Source: Candidatus Binatia bacterium | GTDB taxonomy: Bacteria; Desulfobacterota; Binatia; UBA12015 | Assembly (NCBI GenBank): GCA_036563615.1 | Contig: DATCMB010000006.1 | Coordinates: forward strand, 256,149-320,148 | Direction: 5' to 3' | DNA: 64,000 nucleotides | Program-made: the position numbers and the translations under genes | Notes under the pieces: generated by a model | Seen by the model: the letters and a program-made list of their open reading frames with translations, nothing else | The model's database searches: none | What the model was told of the DNA's origin: nothing | In this document: positions 8,917 to 17,053 of the stretch, piece after piece | How positions within the stretch are numbered: the stretch's first letter is position 1 | Layout: every line of letters begins with the position of its first letter

Positions 8917-9201
8917 TCAGGGCTGCACCTCGACGCCGCGCCAGAACGCGACGTGGTCCTTGATGTTGCTCGCCGCCGGCTTCGGGTCCGGGTAGTACCA
9001 GGCGGCGTCGCGATTGACGTCGTCTCCGACCACGACGTCGTAGTAGCGCGCGGTGCCCTTCCACGGGCAGACGCTGGTCGTCGCGCTGTCGCGCAGGTGC
9101 TCGCGTCGCACCCGATCCGGCGGGAAGTAGACGTTTCCCTCGACGGTCTCGAAGACCTCGCTGTCGGCGATCACGGCGCCGTTCCACGATGCGCGTGCCA
9201 T
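8917..9201 (-). CDS. DUF427 domain protein
   Basis: 94-residue single-domain protein of the DUF427 family. The diagnostic strings are VYFPPDRVRREHL, SVCPWKGTARYYDVV and AAWYYPDPKPAASNIKDHVAFW. The function of the family is not established. A strong AGGAGGAG ribosome site precedes the ATG. It is the first gene of a three-gene minus-strand unit with the GDPD lipoprotein and otsB, separated from the former by 11 bases. Confidence 0.88.
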   Translation of the reverse strand: MARASWNGAVIADSEVFETVEGNVYFPPDRVRREHLRDSATTSVCPWKGTARYYDVVVGDDVNRDAAWYYPDPKPAASNIKDHVAFWRGVEVQP

Positions 9202-9299
9202 GTCTCCTCCTGCTCGCTGATCTGAAACGCGTTCGGCCTCGCAGGGCAAGGGGCCGCGGCGCGCGGACACGGGAAAACCCGCTCGCCCTGCGCGCGGCG

Positions 9300-10586
9300 T
9301 CACGCTTTCGCCAGGTTGAGCGCGGGCAGCCGGTCGCGCGGAACGCCCGTGACCTGGGTGACGAGCGCGCGAAACGACTCGGTCGAGAGCTCGATGCGCT
9401 CGCTCGCGAGCGCGCGCAGGACGTCGTCGAGGCTCTTGCGGTCGTCGCTGTTCGCGCGGATCTCGTCGTCGAGCTGCGCGAGCACGCCCACCGCGCGCGC
9501 CGTGACCTCGCCGCTCGCGCGCGCGGTCCGCAGCCTCTCCGCCTTGCGGCCGCGCTTCTCGAGCCGCGCGAGCGACGTCCGGTAGCGCTCCTCGCTGATC
9601 GTGCCCGAGCGCAGCAGGAGCTGTAGCGCGTAGTACTCGGCGAGGCCCTCGACGACCCAGTCGCCGTCCTCGACCGAGCGCGCGTTGGTCGCGACGTGCA
9701 CGACCTCGTGCAGCAGCGTGCTCGTGCCGTCGGACGAGATCAGCGGTAGCGCGGAGTGCAGGAACAGCGATTCCGGACCCGACAGCCCGCCGCGCCACAT
9801 CGGGTCGTTGGCGCCGACGATCAGGAGGCGCGGCGGCAGCTTGCCGACGATCTGCGCGAGCGTCGGCAGCGTCCAGCGCAGCATCGCGAGGATGTCGAAG
9901 CGCCGCAGCCCCTGTCCGGCGGGTCCGGCGATCGTGACGTCGGTGCCGACGATGCGCTCGCGCGTCACGTCGAGCTTGCCGACCAGGATCCAGCCCGTCG
10001 GCCGGTCGAGGAAGCGGTGCGCCTGGTCGACGGAGTAGGTTCCGTCGTCGCGCTTCGGAAAGCGCGTCTCGATCTCCCAGCCGACCGGCACGCGCAGACG
10101 CAGCGTCGCGAGCGAGCGTGCGCCGGGTCGCGTCTCGGAGCTGATCGGCGGCACCAGGTCCTCGCCGCGGAACAGCGCCCACTTGTCGGTGCAGCGCGCG
10201 TCGTAGCCGACCGAGTCGTGCAGGTGGTCGAGGCGCACGCTGTAGCGGAGCTGCGACGTGCCGTTCGCCGGACGCCAGGTGACGCGCTCGTCCTCGAGCT
10301 CGATCGTGCCGTCGCCCTCGAAGCGGAACTGCCGCTGCGGGTCGATGCGCATCCGTAAGAAGTCGAGGAGCCCGTTGTTGCGCGCGACCTCGATGGTGAC
10401 GCGCGCGACGCGCTCGGTCGGCACGATGCGCGCGTCGTAGCGCAGGTCGTAGGTCGGAGCGGGGGAGGGCGCCGGGCTCGCGGTCGCGGCGTGCGCGCGC
10501 GGCGCGCGGACGAGCGCGAGCGGGTCGGCGGCGAGGCCGAGCGCCGTCACGACGGCGCCGCGCACGAACCTTCTTCGGGTCGTCAC
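9300..10586 (-). CDS. Exported gluzincin metallopeptidase (peptidase MA-like)
   Basis: 428-residue zinc peptidase candidate. The N terminus TTRRRFVRG followed by a hydrophobic stretch and AHA fits a Tat-type signal peptide. A beta-rich N-terminal half precedes the zinc site HEVVH (293-297), with the third ligand probably Glu313 in WVVEGLAEYY; this HExxH...E layout is that of gluzincins, with a shorter spacer than classical M1 enzymes. The GTG start overlaps the stop of the ATP-grasp gene as GTGA, so it is the last cistron of the operon 15192-9300. In the related neighbourhoods I know of, this position is often held by a retropepsin-like ATP-dependent zinc protease, so a gluzincin here may be a substitution. 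Substrate unknown. Confidence 0.75.
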   Translation of the reverse strand: MTTRRRFVRGAVVTALGLAADPLALVRAPRAHAATASPAPSPAPTYDLRYDARIVPTERVARVTIEVARNNGLLDFLRMRIDPQRQFRFEGDGTIELEDERVTWRPANGTSQLRYSVRLDHLHDSVGYDARCTDKWALFRGEDLVPPISSETRPGARSLATLRLRVPVGWEIETRFPKRDDGTYSVDQAHRFLDRPTGWILVGKLDVTRERIVGTDVTIAGPAGQGLRRFDILAMLRWTLPTLAQIVGKLPPRLLIVGANDPMWRGGLSGPESLFLHSALPLISSDGTSTLLHEVVHVATNARSVEDGDWVVEGLAEYYALQLLLRSGTISEERYRTSLARLEKRGRKAERLRTARASGEVTARAVGVLAQLDDEIRANSDDRKSLDDVLRALASERIELSTESFRALVTQVTGVPRDRLPALNLAKA

Positions 10587-11545
10587 GCGAGCGCTTCCTC
10601 GCGCACCTCGCGCGCGATCCGCATGCCGAGGGCGACGCGCTCCTCGACCGACATGCCGGCGCGCACGCAGCGCTCGATCGCTTCGAGACGCGGGACGAGG
10701 CCCGCGCGGTTCGCGAGCTGGATCGCGAGACCCGGTCGCGCGTTCGCTTCGAGCACGACCGGTCCGCGGCGCGGATCGACGACCACGTCGACGCCGACGT
10801 AGCCGAGGCCGGTCAGGGTGCCGAGCTCGACCGCGATGCGCAGCACGGTCGCGAAGTCGGGGATCGCGAGACCGACCACCGGGCGCTCGGTGTCGGGGTG
10901 CAGCTCGACCGGACGTCCGCCGTGGATCGCGTGCACCGTGCGTCCGCTGTCGAGGTCGATGCCCGCTCCGACCGCTCCCTGGTGCAGGTTGGCGCGGCCC
11001 GCGGACGCTCGCGTCGGCAGGCGCACCATCGACATCACGGGGACGCCTCTGTAGACGACCACGCGCACGTCGGGAACGCCGCCGCTCGCAGCGCTGGCGA
11101 GCATCGGGTGCACCTCGAGGCGCTCCTCGATGATCACGCGGTCGAGGTGGCCGGCGAGCGCGTAGAGCCCGGACAGGATCTCGGCCGCGTGGAAGCGGAC
11201 GTCGTCGAACGTCACCCGGCGGCCGCCCGAGCGCAGCAGCATGTCGCCGTCGCGCCCTTCCACCACGATGATGCCGTTGCCCATCGCGCCGCGCGCCGGC
11301 TTGACGACGAACGAGTCGTGCCGTGCCGCGATCTCGGCGAGCCGGTCGAGCTCGAAGTGGTGCTCGATCGCTCCGAGCAGCCTCGGCACCGGGACGCCCG
11401 CCGCGGCGCACATCCGCTTGGTGAGGAGCTTGTCGTCGACCTTCGGATAGAGGCGACGCGGGTTGGTGCGCTGGATGAGCTTGACGTTGCGCCCGTTGAT
11501 GCCGAGCACGCCGGCACGGCGCAGCGCCGCAGCGAGGCCGATCAA
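10583..11545 (-). CDS. ATP-grasp alpha-L-glutamate ligase-like protein
   Basis: RimK-related ATP-grasp enzyme of 320 residues (the alpha-L-glutamate ligase-related subfamily), expected to form an amide bond between an amino acid and a peptide or other amine using ATP. Seen motifs: GINGRNVKLIQRTNPR at the N terminus, KLLTKRMCAAAGVPVP, the nucleotide-binding FVVKPARGAMGNGI, and the Mg-binding VVLEANARPGLAIQLAN near the C terminus. The start is an unusual TTG at 11545 overlapping the upstream stop as TTGA, supported by GGGAGG seven bases before it. Its pairing with an inactive transglutaminase-7TM protein is a recognised gene neighbourhood; the product is unknown. Confidence 0.87.
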   Translation of the reverse strand: MIGLAAALRRAGVLGINGRNVKLIQRTNPRRLYPKVDDKLLTKRMCAAAGVPVPRLLGAIEHHFELDRLAEIAARHDSFVVKPARGAMGNGIIVVEGRDGDMLLRSGGRRVTFDDVRFHAAEILSGLYALAGHLDRVIIEERLEVHPMLASAASGGVPDVRVVVYRGVPVMSMVRLPTRASAGRANLHQGAVGAGIDLDSGRTVHAIHGGRPVELHPDTERPVVGLAIPDFATVLRIAVELGTLTGLGYVGVDVVVDPRRGPVVLEANARPGLAIQLANRAGLVPRLEAIERCVRAGMSVEERVALGMRIAREVREEALA

Positions 11546-13242
11546 CGCGCGACCTCCCGGCGCTCCGGCTCCTCGCTCGGCGGCAGCGACGCGGCGATCT
11601 CGTCGCCGATCGCGAGCGACGACGGCGCGGCGAGCAAGCGGAAGCGCACGAGCTCGGCGAGCCGGTAGCCGGTGTAGCCGCCCATCAGGACGAGCAGGCC
11701 CATCACCACGAACACCAGCTCCGGGAAGCTGAACATCAGGTGCTCCGCCGTCGCGCTGCGGAACACCGGGTAGACCGCCATCGCCATCAGCGTCGACGAG
11801 CCGGCCTTCCACAGCGCTTGCCCGATGCCTTCCTCCGCCATGGTGATCGAGAAGCGCTCGATGAGCATCGTCAAGATCACGATTGGAAACAGGATGCCCG
11901 TGTACAGGTCGCGCTGCTCCAGGCCGTGGCCGAGGAGCGCGAGCCCGGCGACGGCGAGCACGACCACGCAGAGCAGCAGGGCGAGCCGCGGCACGACGAG
12001 CAGCCGCAGCCGCTCGAGCAGCAGGCGCGTCACGATCCCGACGGCGAGCACCATCGCGACCAGCGCGAGTCCGCGCGCGAGCCCGGTGCCGCGCAGCGCG
12101 AGCGCGATCAGCACCGGCATGAAGGTGCCGTAGCTCGGCATGCCGACCACGTTGCGCAGCAGCGCCACCGCGAGCGCGCCGAGCGGCAGCAGGAGGAGCA
12201 GACGCAGCGCCGCCTGCTGCGGCACCGAGAGCTGGTAGAGCGAGAAGCGCGCGAGCCCGGGGCTCGGGGGCACCATGAGCGTGCCGAGCTCCTCGGGCGA
12301 GAGCTGCTCCTCGCGTGCGGTCAGCGTGTAGCCGGACGCGGCGAGGCCGGTGCCCTCGACGAGGTCGCGGTCGTCCGAGCGCAGCGTCAGCAGCTCGGGC
12401 GGCAGCTCGCCGAAGAAGCCGGCGGTGGTCGACATCGGCACCCAGCGTCCGCCGAGCCACGCCTCGGTCCAGACGCGCGGCCGCGGCGTGCCGGCGCCGA
12501 GCTGCAGACCTTGCACGATGCGCGCCGGAACCCCGCTCGCGCGCAGCAGCGTCACGAGCAGCCGCTCCTTGCCGCGCGGGTTGCCCTCGCGCTCGGCGAG
12601 CGTCAGGAGCGCGTCCGAGCTCGCCGTGTCGACGGTGTCGATCTCGTGCGTGACCGCGGAGTAGACCGCGCGCACGCGGGCGTCGGTGTCCTCGAGCGGC
12701 GGCAGGTCGAGCTGTGCGAGGTGCGCGCGGATCTCGTCGGCGCCGACGGGAAGATCGGTGGTTGCGCGCAGCGCGGCCTCGCGGACCTCCTTGTCGAGGG
12801 TCGCCGCGCCGTTGTCGCCGGGGCGCGCCGGCTTGCCGGACGCGCCGGACGTGCTGGAGGCGCCGGACGCGGTCGCGCTGTTCGCGGACGCCGGCGCCGG
12901 GAACAGGTCGACGCGGAACTCGTAGACGATCCGGTGCACGCCCTTCATGCGACCGCTCCAGATCCCGGTGCGGCCCTCGGGGCCCGAGCGGATCGAGAAG
13001 CGCAGCCCGTCGCTCGTCCAGCGCTCGCCGAACACCCGCTGCCCCGGACCGGACGAGGGCAGGGCGGCGCGGATGCTGCCCTCGCCGCCGTTGCCGCGCG
13101 CCGTGATCTGCATCTCGACCTGCCAGAGGCCGCCGGGCTGCGTCGGCGTGAGCGGCAGGTCGAGGACGAACGCCTTCCAGGCGAAGACGGCCAGCCCGAA
13201 GGCGATCAACAGCGAGCCGGCGACGGCGACACGGCGATTCAT
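11542..13242 (-). CDS. Inactive transglutaminase fused to 7-TM domain (UUP1-type)
   Basis: 566-residue membrane protein. One N-terminal anchor helix (about 5-25) leads into a periplasmic segment with an Ala/Gly/Ser-rich linker (about 115-145). A transglutaminase-like fold follows (about 190-300) with LLRASGVPARIVQGL and RVWTEAWLGGRWVPM, but the catalytic Cys and His expected in active enzymes are not there. The C-terminal third carries about seven hydrophobic helices (from residue 340). This matches the family of inactive transglutaminases fused to seven TM helices that accompany ATP-grasp ligases. The presumed role is binding a peptide at the membrane. It is cistron three of the five-gene operon; its stop overlaps the ligase start. 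Confidence 0.85.
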   Translation of the reverse strand: MNRRVAVAGSLLIAFGLAVFAWKAFVLDLPLTPTQPGGLWQVEMQITARGNGGEGSIRAALPSSGPGQRVFGERWTSDGLRFSIRSGPEGRTGIWSGRMKGVHRIVYEFRVDLFPAPASANSATASGASSTSGASGKPARPGDNGAATLDKEVREAALRATTDLPVGADEIRAHLAQLDLPPLEDTDARVRAVYSAVTHEIDTVDTASSDALLTLAEREGNPRGKERLLVTLLRASGVPARIVQGLQLGAGTPRPRVWTEAWLGGRWVPMSTTAGFFGELPPELLTLRSDDRDLVEGTGLAASGYTLTAREEQLSPEELGTLMVPPSPGLARFSLYQLSVPQQAALRLLLLLPLGALAVALLRNVVGMPSYGTFMPVLIALALRGTGLARGLALVAMVLAVGIVTRLLLERLRLLVVPRLALLLCVVVLAVAGLALLGHGLEQRDLYTGILFPIVILTMLIERFSITMAEEGIGQALWKAGSSTLMAMAVYPVFRSATAEHLMFSFPELVFVVMGLLVLMGGYTGYRLAELVRFRLLAAPSSLAIGDEIAASLPPSEEPERREVAR

Positions 13243-13278
13243 GGGGGTGCTCGGGCGCCCCCGGTTTCTATCGGATCC

Positions 13279-14697
13279 TCAAGCGCAGCGCAGCTTGTTG
13301 CGTGCGTTGAAGGCGGCGACTTTGTAGCACTCGGCGAGCGTCGGGTAGTTGAACACCGTGTCGATGAAGTACTCGACGCTGCCCTTGAGGCCCATCACGG
13401 CCTGGCCGATGTGCACCAGCTCGGTCGCCCCGGTGCCGATGATGTGCACCCCGAGGATCGCCTCGGTCTGCTGGTGGACGAGCAGCTTCAGCATGCCGCT
13501 CTCGTCGCCCAGGAGCTGGCCGCGCGCCGTTTCCCGGTAGTGCGCGATGCCGGTCTCGTAGGGCACCGCGGCGGCGGTGAGCTGCTCCTCGTTGCGGCCG
13601 ACCATCGAGATCTCCGGGATCGAGTAGATGCCGAACGGCAGCAGCTCCTCGACCGACTCCGTGGGCACGCCGAAGATGTGGCACGCGGCGAGCCGACCCT
13701 GCTCCATGGCCGCCGAGGCGAGCGCCGGGAAGCCGATCACGTCGCCGCACGCGTAGACGTTCGGCACCGCGGTGCGGAACTGCGCGTCGACCTGGATGCG
13801 GCCGCGCTCGTCCGCCCGGAGCCCGATCCGGTCGAGCTGCAGCGCCTCGGTCGCGCCCTGACGGCCGCCGCAGTACAGCAGGCAGTCGGCGTGCAGCGTC
13901 TTGCCGCTCGCGAGCGTCGCCTCGACGCACTCGCCGGGCCGTCCGGTGGGCGTGGTCTGCACGCGCCGGATGCCGACCACCTTCTCGCCGAGGCGCAGCG
14001 TCATGCCGGCCTGGCGAAGGTGGTACTGCAGCGCCTCGATGATCTCGCCGTCGGCGAACTCGAGCAGGCGCTCGCGGCTGTCGACCAGCGTCACGTGCAC
14101 GCCGAGCGCCGACAGCATCGACGCGTACTCGGTGCCGATCACGCCGCCGCCGACGACGATCAAGGACGACGGCAGGTACCTGAGCCGCAGCAGCTCGTCC
14201 GTGGTGACGACCTTCTCGTCGTCGAAGGGGACGTCCGAGGGGCGGGCCGGCGTCGTGCCGGGCGCGAGCAGGAAGGCGCCGGCGCGGATCGTCTCGGTGG
14301 TGTACGCGCCCTCGACGACGATCGTGTCGGGGCCGGTGAACGACGCCTGGCCGTGCACGAGCACGATGTCGTTGTCGGCGAGCTGCCGGCGCACGACCTC
14401 GGTCTCGGCGTGGATCACGCGCTGGCAGTACTCGACGAGCAGCGACAGCTCGCGCGTGCGGTCGGGCGTCGCGCCGACGTTCTCGGCGTGACGGCGCGCC
14501 GCGAGGATCGCCAGCACCGCTTCGCGCAGCGCCTTCGACGGGATCGTCCCGGTGTGGATCGCGACCCCGCCGACCGTCTCTCTCTGCTCGACCACGCACA
14601 CCGAGCGGCCGAGCTTCGCCGCCTGGATGGCGGCTTTCTGCCCGGCTGGGCCGCTACCGATGACGCAGAGGTCGAAGTTCCGGCTCTGCACGCTCAC
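13279..14697 (-). CDS. sthA: Soluble (Si-specific) NAD(P) transhydrogenase
   Basis: FAD flavoenzyme that exchanges reducing equivalents between NADPH and NAD. The 472-residue product has the FAD site VIGSGPAGQKAA, the SthA-type TGTIPSKALREA in which both redox-active Cys of lipoamide dehydrogenases are absent, the NAD site VVGGGVIGTEYASML, and the C-terminal dimer region TLAECYKVAAFNARNK. GTG start, with GAGGT upstream. It lies 6 bases after the lipoprotein gene and 36 bases before the transglutaminase-7TM gene, all on the minus strand, so it is probably co-transcribed with an unrelated-looking peptide-ligation set. A lipoamide dehydrogenase is excluded by the missing cysteines. Confidence 0.93.
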   Translation of the reverse strand: MSVQSRNFDLCVIGSGPAGQKAAIQAAKLGRSVCVVEQRETVGGVAIHTGTIPSKALREAVLAILAARRHAENVGATPDRTRELSLLVEYCQRVIHAETEVVRRQLADNDIVLVHGQASFTGPDTIVVEGAYTTETIRAGAFLLAPGTTPARPSDVPFDDEKVVTTDELLRLRYLPSSLIVVGGGVIGTEYASMLSALGVHVTLVDSRERLLEFADGEIIEALQYHLRQAGMTLRLGEKVVGIRRVQTTPTGRPGECVEATLASGKTLHADCLLYCGGRQGATEALQLDRIGLRADERGRIQVDAQFRTAVPNVYACGDVIGFPALASAAMEQGRLAACHIFGVPTESVEELLPFGIYSIPEISMVGRNEEQLTAAAVPYETGIAHYRETARGQLLGDESGMLKLLVHQQTEAILGVHIIGTGATELVHIGQAVMGLKGSVEYFIDTVFNYPTLAECYKVAAFNARNKLRCA

Positions 14698-14703
14698 CCC
14701 ACG

Positions 14704-15192
14704 TCACCTCGAGACGGTCACCTCGACGTGGTCACCGGGTCCGACGGTCGTCTCCGCCCAGAGGATCCGCTCGCGCGTGAGGCCGTCAGGTTCCTTCCAC
14801 GCCACCGGGCATGTCAAGTAGTAGCTCCCGGCCGGAAGCGCCTCGAAGCGGAAGCGGCCCTGCGCGTCGGCCTCCTCGAGCCACCACACCGCCTCGGGGT
14901 CGGGCGACCAGTTGTCGGTGCTGCCACCCATGACCTTCTGCATGTACGCGGTCGATTCGGTGGTGACCGGGAGCAGCGCCACCTGACACCCGGCGCCGAC
15001 GAGCGTCTGGCCGGTCGACAGCACGTGCGTCACCTGGCCCGTGATCACCGCGTTGCCGGGCAAGCGGTACGGCGCGTACTCGCGCAGGTTCATGATCTCC
15101 TGCTTCTTGTGCGAGCAGGCGACGAGCGCCGTGCACAGTCCGACAACCAGACCGACGGCGATGGTCGCAGCTCGCCGCTTCGCGTCCGCCAT
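14704..15192 (-). CDS. Small lipoprotein with carboxypeptidase-regulatory-like domain
   Basis: 162 residues. A clear lipoprotein signal ends in LVAC (Cys26). The remainder is a single beta-sandwich-like domain: ITGQVTHVLSTGQTLVGAGC, then WWLEEADAQGRFRFEALPAGSYYLTCPVAW, the G-x-F-x-F-x-x-L-P-x-G-x-Y pattern typical of carboxypeptidase-regulatory or SpaA-like domains. GAGGAGGT lies eight bases before the ATG, which is why this start is preferred over longer ones. It is the promoter-proximal gene of the five-gene operon. Function unknown; a binding or scaffold role at the outer membrane is inference. Confidence 0.8.
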   Translation of the reverse strand: MADAKRRAATIAVGLVVGLCTALVACSHKKQEIMNLREYAPYRLPGNAVITGQVTHVLSTGQTLVGAGCQVALLPVTTESTAYMQKVMGGSTDNWSPDPEAVWWLEEADAQGRFRFEALPAGSYYLTCPVAWKEPDGLTRERILWAETTVGPGDHVEVTVSR

Positions 15193-15278
15193 CGCAGCTA
15201 CCTCCTCTCGCTTCCGCGCACCGCGCATGCCGACGCGTGGCGCTCCTTCCGGTGCGCTCTGGGAGAGCGCCGTCTCGA

Positions 15279-15284
15279 TGTCAA
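15279..15284 (-). promoter_or_regulatory. TTGACA box upstream of lipoprotein-sthA operon
   Basis: The minus strand reads a perfect TTGACA about 87 bases before the lipoprotein ATG. The -10 at 16-17 bases (CAGAGC region) is poor, so this is only a partial promoter match. Confidence 0.3.
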
Positions 15285-15407
15285 CCATCGGCCGAGGTCG
15301 CAAGGACGTTTGGCCGGTCGTCATCGATCGACATGGCGCGCGGCCGATTGCAAGCCTCGTGCCGCGAGCCTTGCTAGTGGCCGTGCACGCACGCGTCGCG
15401 CGACGCC

Positions 15408-15899
15408 ATGGCGGCTGCGCGAGGACGCGCCACCCGCGAACGGGAGTTTGACACCGTTGCCACGTCGTTGTCGTCTCGCTCCGTGCCGGTTCCGGTCGCC
15501 GCAGGCTGCCTCGTGCGCGCCCGCTTCGACGGCGAGTGGCGCTACCTCGTCGTGCACCCGAGCGGCGGCTACAACCGCCGCGCGCCGTACTCGATCCCGA
15601 AGGGGCTGGTCGAGGCGGGCGAGACGCCGGAGGAGACGGCGCTCCGCGAGACGAAGGAAGAGACCGGTCTCGCGTGCCGCATCCTCGCGCCGCTCGGCGA
15701 GATCTCGTATACCCGGTCGCGCAAGCGGGTGATCGCCTTTCTCGCCGAACCCCTCGAGCCGCCGACCGCGACCGTCCTCGAGCCCGCCGACTGGGAGATC
15801 GACCGCGCCGAGTTCCACCCCGCCGACCAGGCGCGCGCGCTCCTGCACCCCGACCAGGCGCCGTTCATCGACCGCGCACGCGCCCTCGAGGATGCTTGA
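15408..15899 (+). CDS. NUDIX hydrolase
   Basis: 163-residue pyrophosphohydrolase with one intact Nudix box: G-x5-E-x7-R-E-x2-E-E-x-G runs through GLVEAGETPEETALRETKEE. The segment before it, YNRRAPYSIPKG, and the later ISYTRSRKRVIAFL resemble diadenosine polyphosphate or diphosphoinositol hydrolases, but the substrate cannot be read from sequence. The first 25 residues are Arg-rich and may be non-native; GTG 15483 is an alternative start. It ends 79 bases before pdxH on the same strand. Confidence 0.88.
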   Translation: MAAARGRATREREFDTVATSLSSRSVPVPVAAGCLVRARFDGEWRYLVVHPSGGYNRRAPYSIPKGLVEAGETPEETALRETKEETGLACRILAPLGEISYTRSRKRVIAFLAEPLEPPTATVLEPADWEIDRAEFHPADQARALLHPDQAPFIDRARALEDA

Positions 15900-15978
15900 C
15901 GCCGGCGGTTGGCGTCGCGACGCGGCCGGCGTCGCGGCGCTGGCGCCGTCCGCGGGCGAAGCTACACTGCGCCGCGCC

Positions 15979-16554
15979 ATGACCGACCCGATCGTTCGCT
16001 TCCGGCGCTGGTTCCGCGAGGCGGAGCGCGCCGGCGCCCCGCAGCCGGAAGCGATGGCCCTCGCGACCTCCACCCGCAACGGCGTGCCGTCGCTGCGCTT
16101 CGTGCTGCTCAAGCAGGTCGACCCGCGCGGCTTCGTCTTCTTCACCGACGCGCGCAGCCGCAAGGGACGCGAGCTGCGCTCGAACCCGCGCGCCGCCGCG
16201 ACGTTCTACTGGAACGCGCTCGGACGCCAGGTGCGGATCGAGGGCAAGGTGGTCGAGCTCGGCGACGCCGAGGCCGACGCCTACTGGGTGACGCGCCCGC
16301 GCGGCAGCCAGCTCTCCGGCGCGACCTCGTACCAGAGCCGGGCGCTCGCGAGCCGCGCGCTGCTCGTCGCGCGGCGCAGCGCGCTCGCGCGCCGCTACGA
16401 GGGGCGCGACGTGCCGCGTCCCGCCGAGTGGCGCGGCTTCCGCATCGAGCCGGACGCGATCGAGTTCTGGACGCACAAGGACGACCGGCTGCACCACCGC
16501 CAGCTCTTCCGCCGCACGGGGCGCGGCTGGCGCGCGACGCTGCTCGAGCCGTAG
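15979..16554 (+). CDS. pdxH: Pyridoxamine 5'-phosphate oxidase
   Basis: FMN enzyme of vitamin B6 synthesis and salvage that oxidises pyridoxamine or pyridoxine phosphate to pyridoxal phosphate. The 191-residue protein contains MALATSTRNGVPSLRFVLLK, FFTDARSRKGRELRSNP, TFYWNALGRQVRIEGKV, the GSQLSGATSYQS FMN segment, and the C-terminal substrate-binding EFWTHKDDRLHHR. It is about 25 residues shorter at the N terminus than the Escherichia coli enzyme, which is common. A TACACT hexamer at 15963-15968 precedes the ATG by only 10 bases and there is no ribosome site, compatible with a very short leader. Confidence 0.94.
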   Translation: MTDPIVRFRRWFREAERAGAPQPEAMALATSTRNGVPSLRFVLLKQVDPRGFVFFTDARSRKGRELRSNPRAAATFYWNALGRQVRIEGKVVELGDAEADAYWVTRPRGSQLSGATSYQSRALASRALLVARRSALARRYEGRDVPRPAEWRGFRIEPDAIEFWTHKDDRLHHRQLFRRTGRGWRATLLEP

Positions 16555-16695
16555 CGGCGGTCGCGCCGTTCGCGGACGCGTCTCATCTGCTTCGGATGCG
16601 CGCCGCGAGCCTCGGCAGAGACGGCGCGCGACGTCCTCGCCGCGCGCGCCTCGCTGGTCGCGTCTCGCTGCGCGAAGCAGCAGGCAGCGTCCGCG

Positions 16696-16998
16696 TCAGC
16701 CGACCGTCTTGCTGATCCAGCGGCTCACGCCCGGGATCGTCGGCAGGTACGACTGCGCCTTCTGCACGAAGCTGCTGACGCTCGAGCTCGGGCTCTTGCC
16801 CGTGCTCTTCTTGGCCGGCTTCGCCGGCTTGGTGCCCTTGGCGGTCGCGACGAGGCCCTTCTTCTTCGGCTTGAGCTCGCTCGTCGTGCGCGCACCGCCG
16901 CGCGCTTGGGTGCTCTTGCGATTCGACGTGGCGCTCTTCTTCGCCACGGTCGACTTGGTGCTTGACGTTTTCTTCTTGCTCGCTCCGCGTGGAGCCAT
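16696..16998 (-). CDS. Small Lys/Ser/Thr-rich basic protein
   Basis: 100-residue protein, not assigned to a family. The first 70 residues are almost only Lys, Ser, Thr, Ala and Pro with repeated KKK/AKK clusters, like the disordered basic tails of bacterial histone-H1-like proteins. The last 25 residues (FVQKAQSYLPTIPGVSRWIS) look like a short amphipathic helix. GGAGAGG upstream of the ATG supports the start. It is divergent from the lytic transglycosylase, with 55 bases between starts. Nucleic-acid binding is inference from charge; the opposite frame across it is open but has no such composition logic. Confidence 0.65.
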   Translation of the reverse strand: MAPRGASKKKTSSTKSTVAKKSATSNRKSTQARGGARTTSELKPKKKGLVATAKGTKPAKPAKKSTGKSPSSSVSSFVQKAQSYLPTIPGVSRWISKTVG

Positions 16999-17053
16999 AG
17001 ATTTCCTCTCCGGCGCCGACTGCTTCGTCTTGCGCCCGCGTGCGAGCGATACC

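Noticed and set aside
11740-15732. A plus-strand open frame of about 1330 codons opposite the sthA operon
   Set aside because: It is Arg/Ala/Gly/His-rich, has no domain, and lies antisense to five well-supported genes; it is a product of high GC content.
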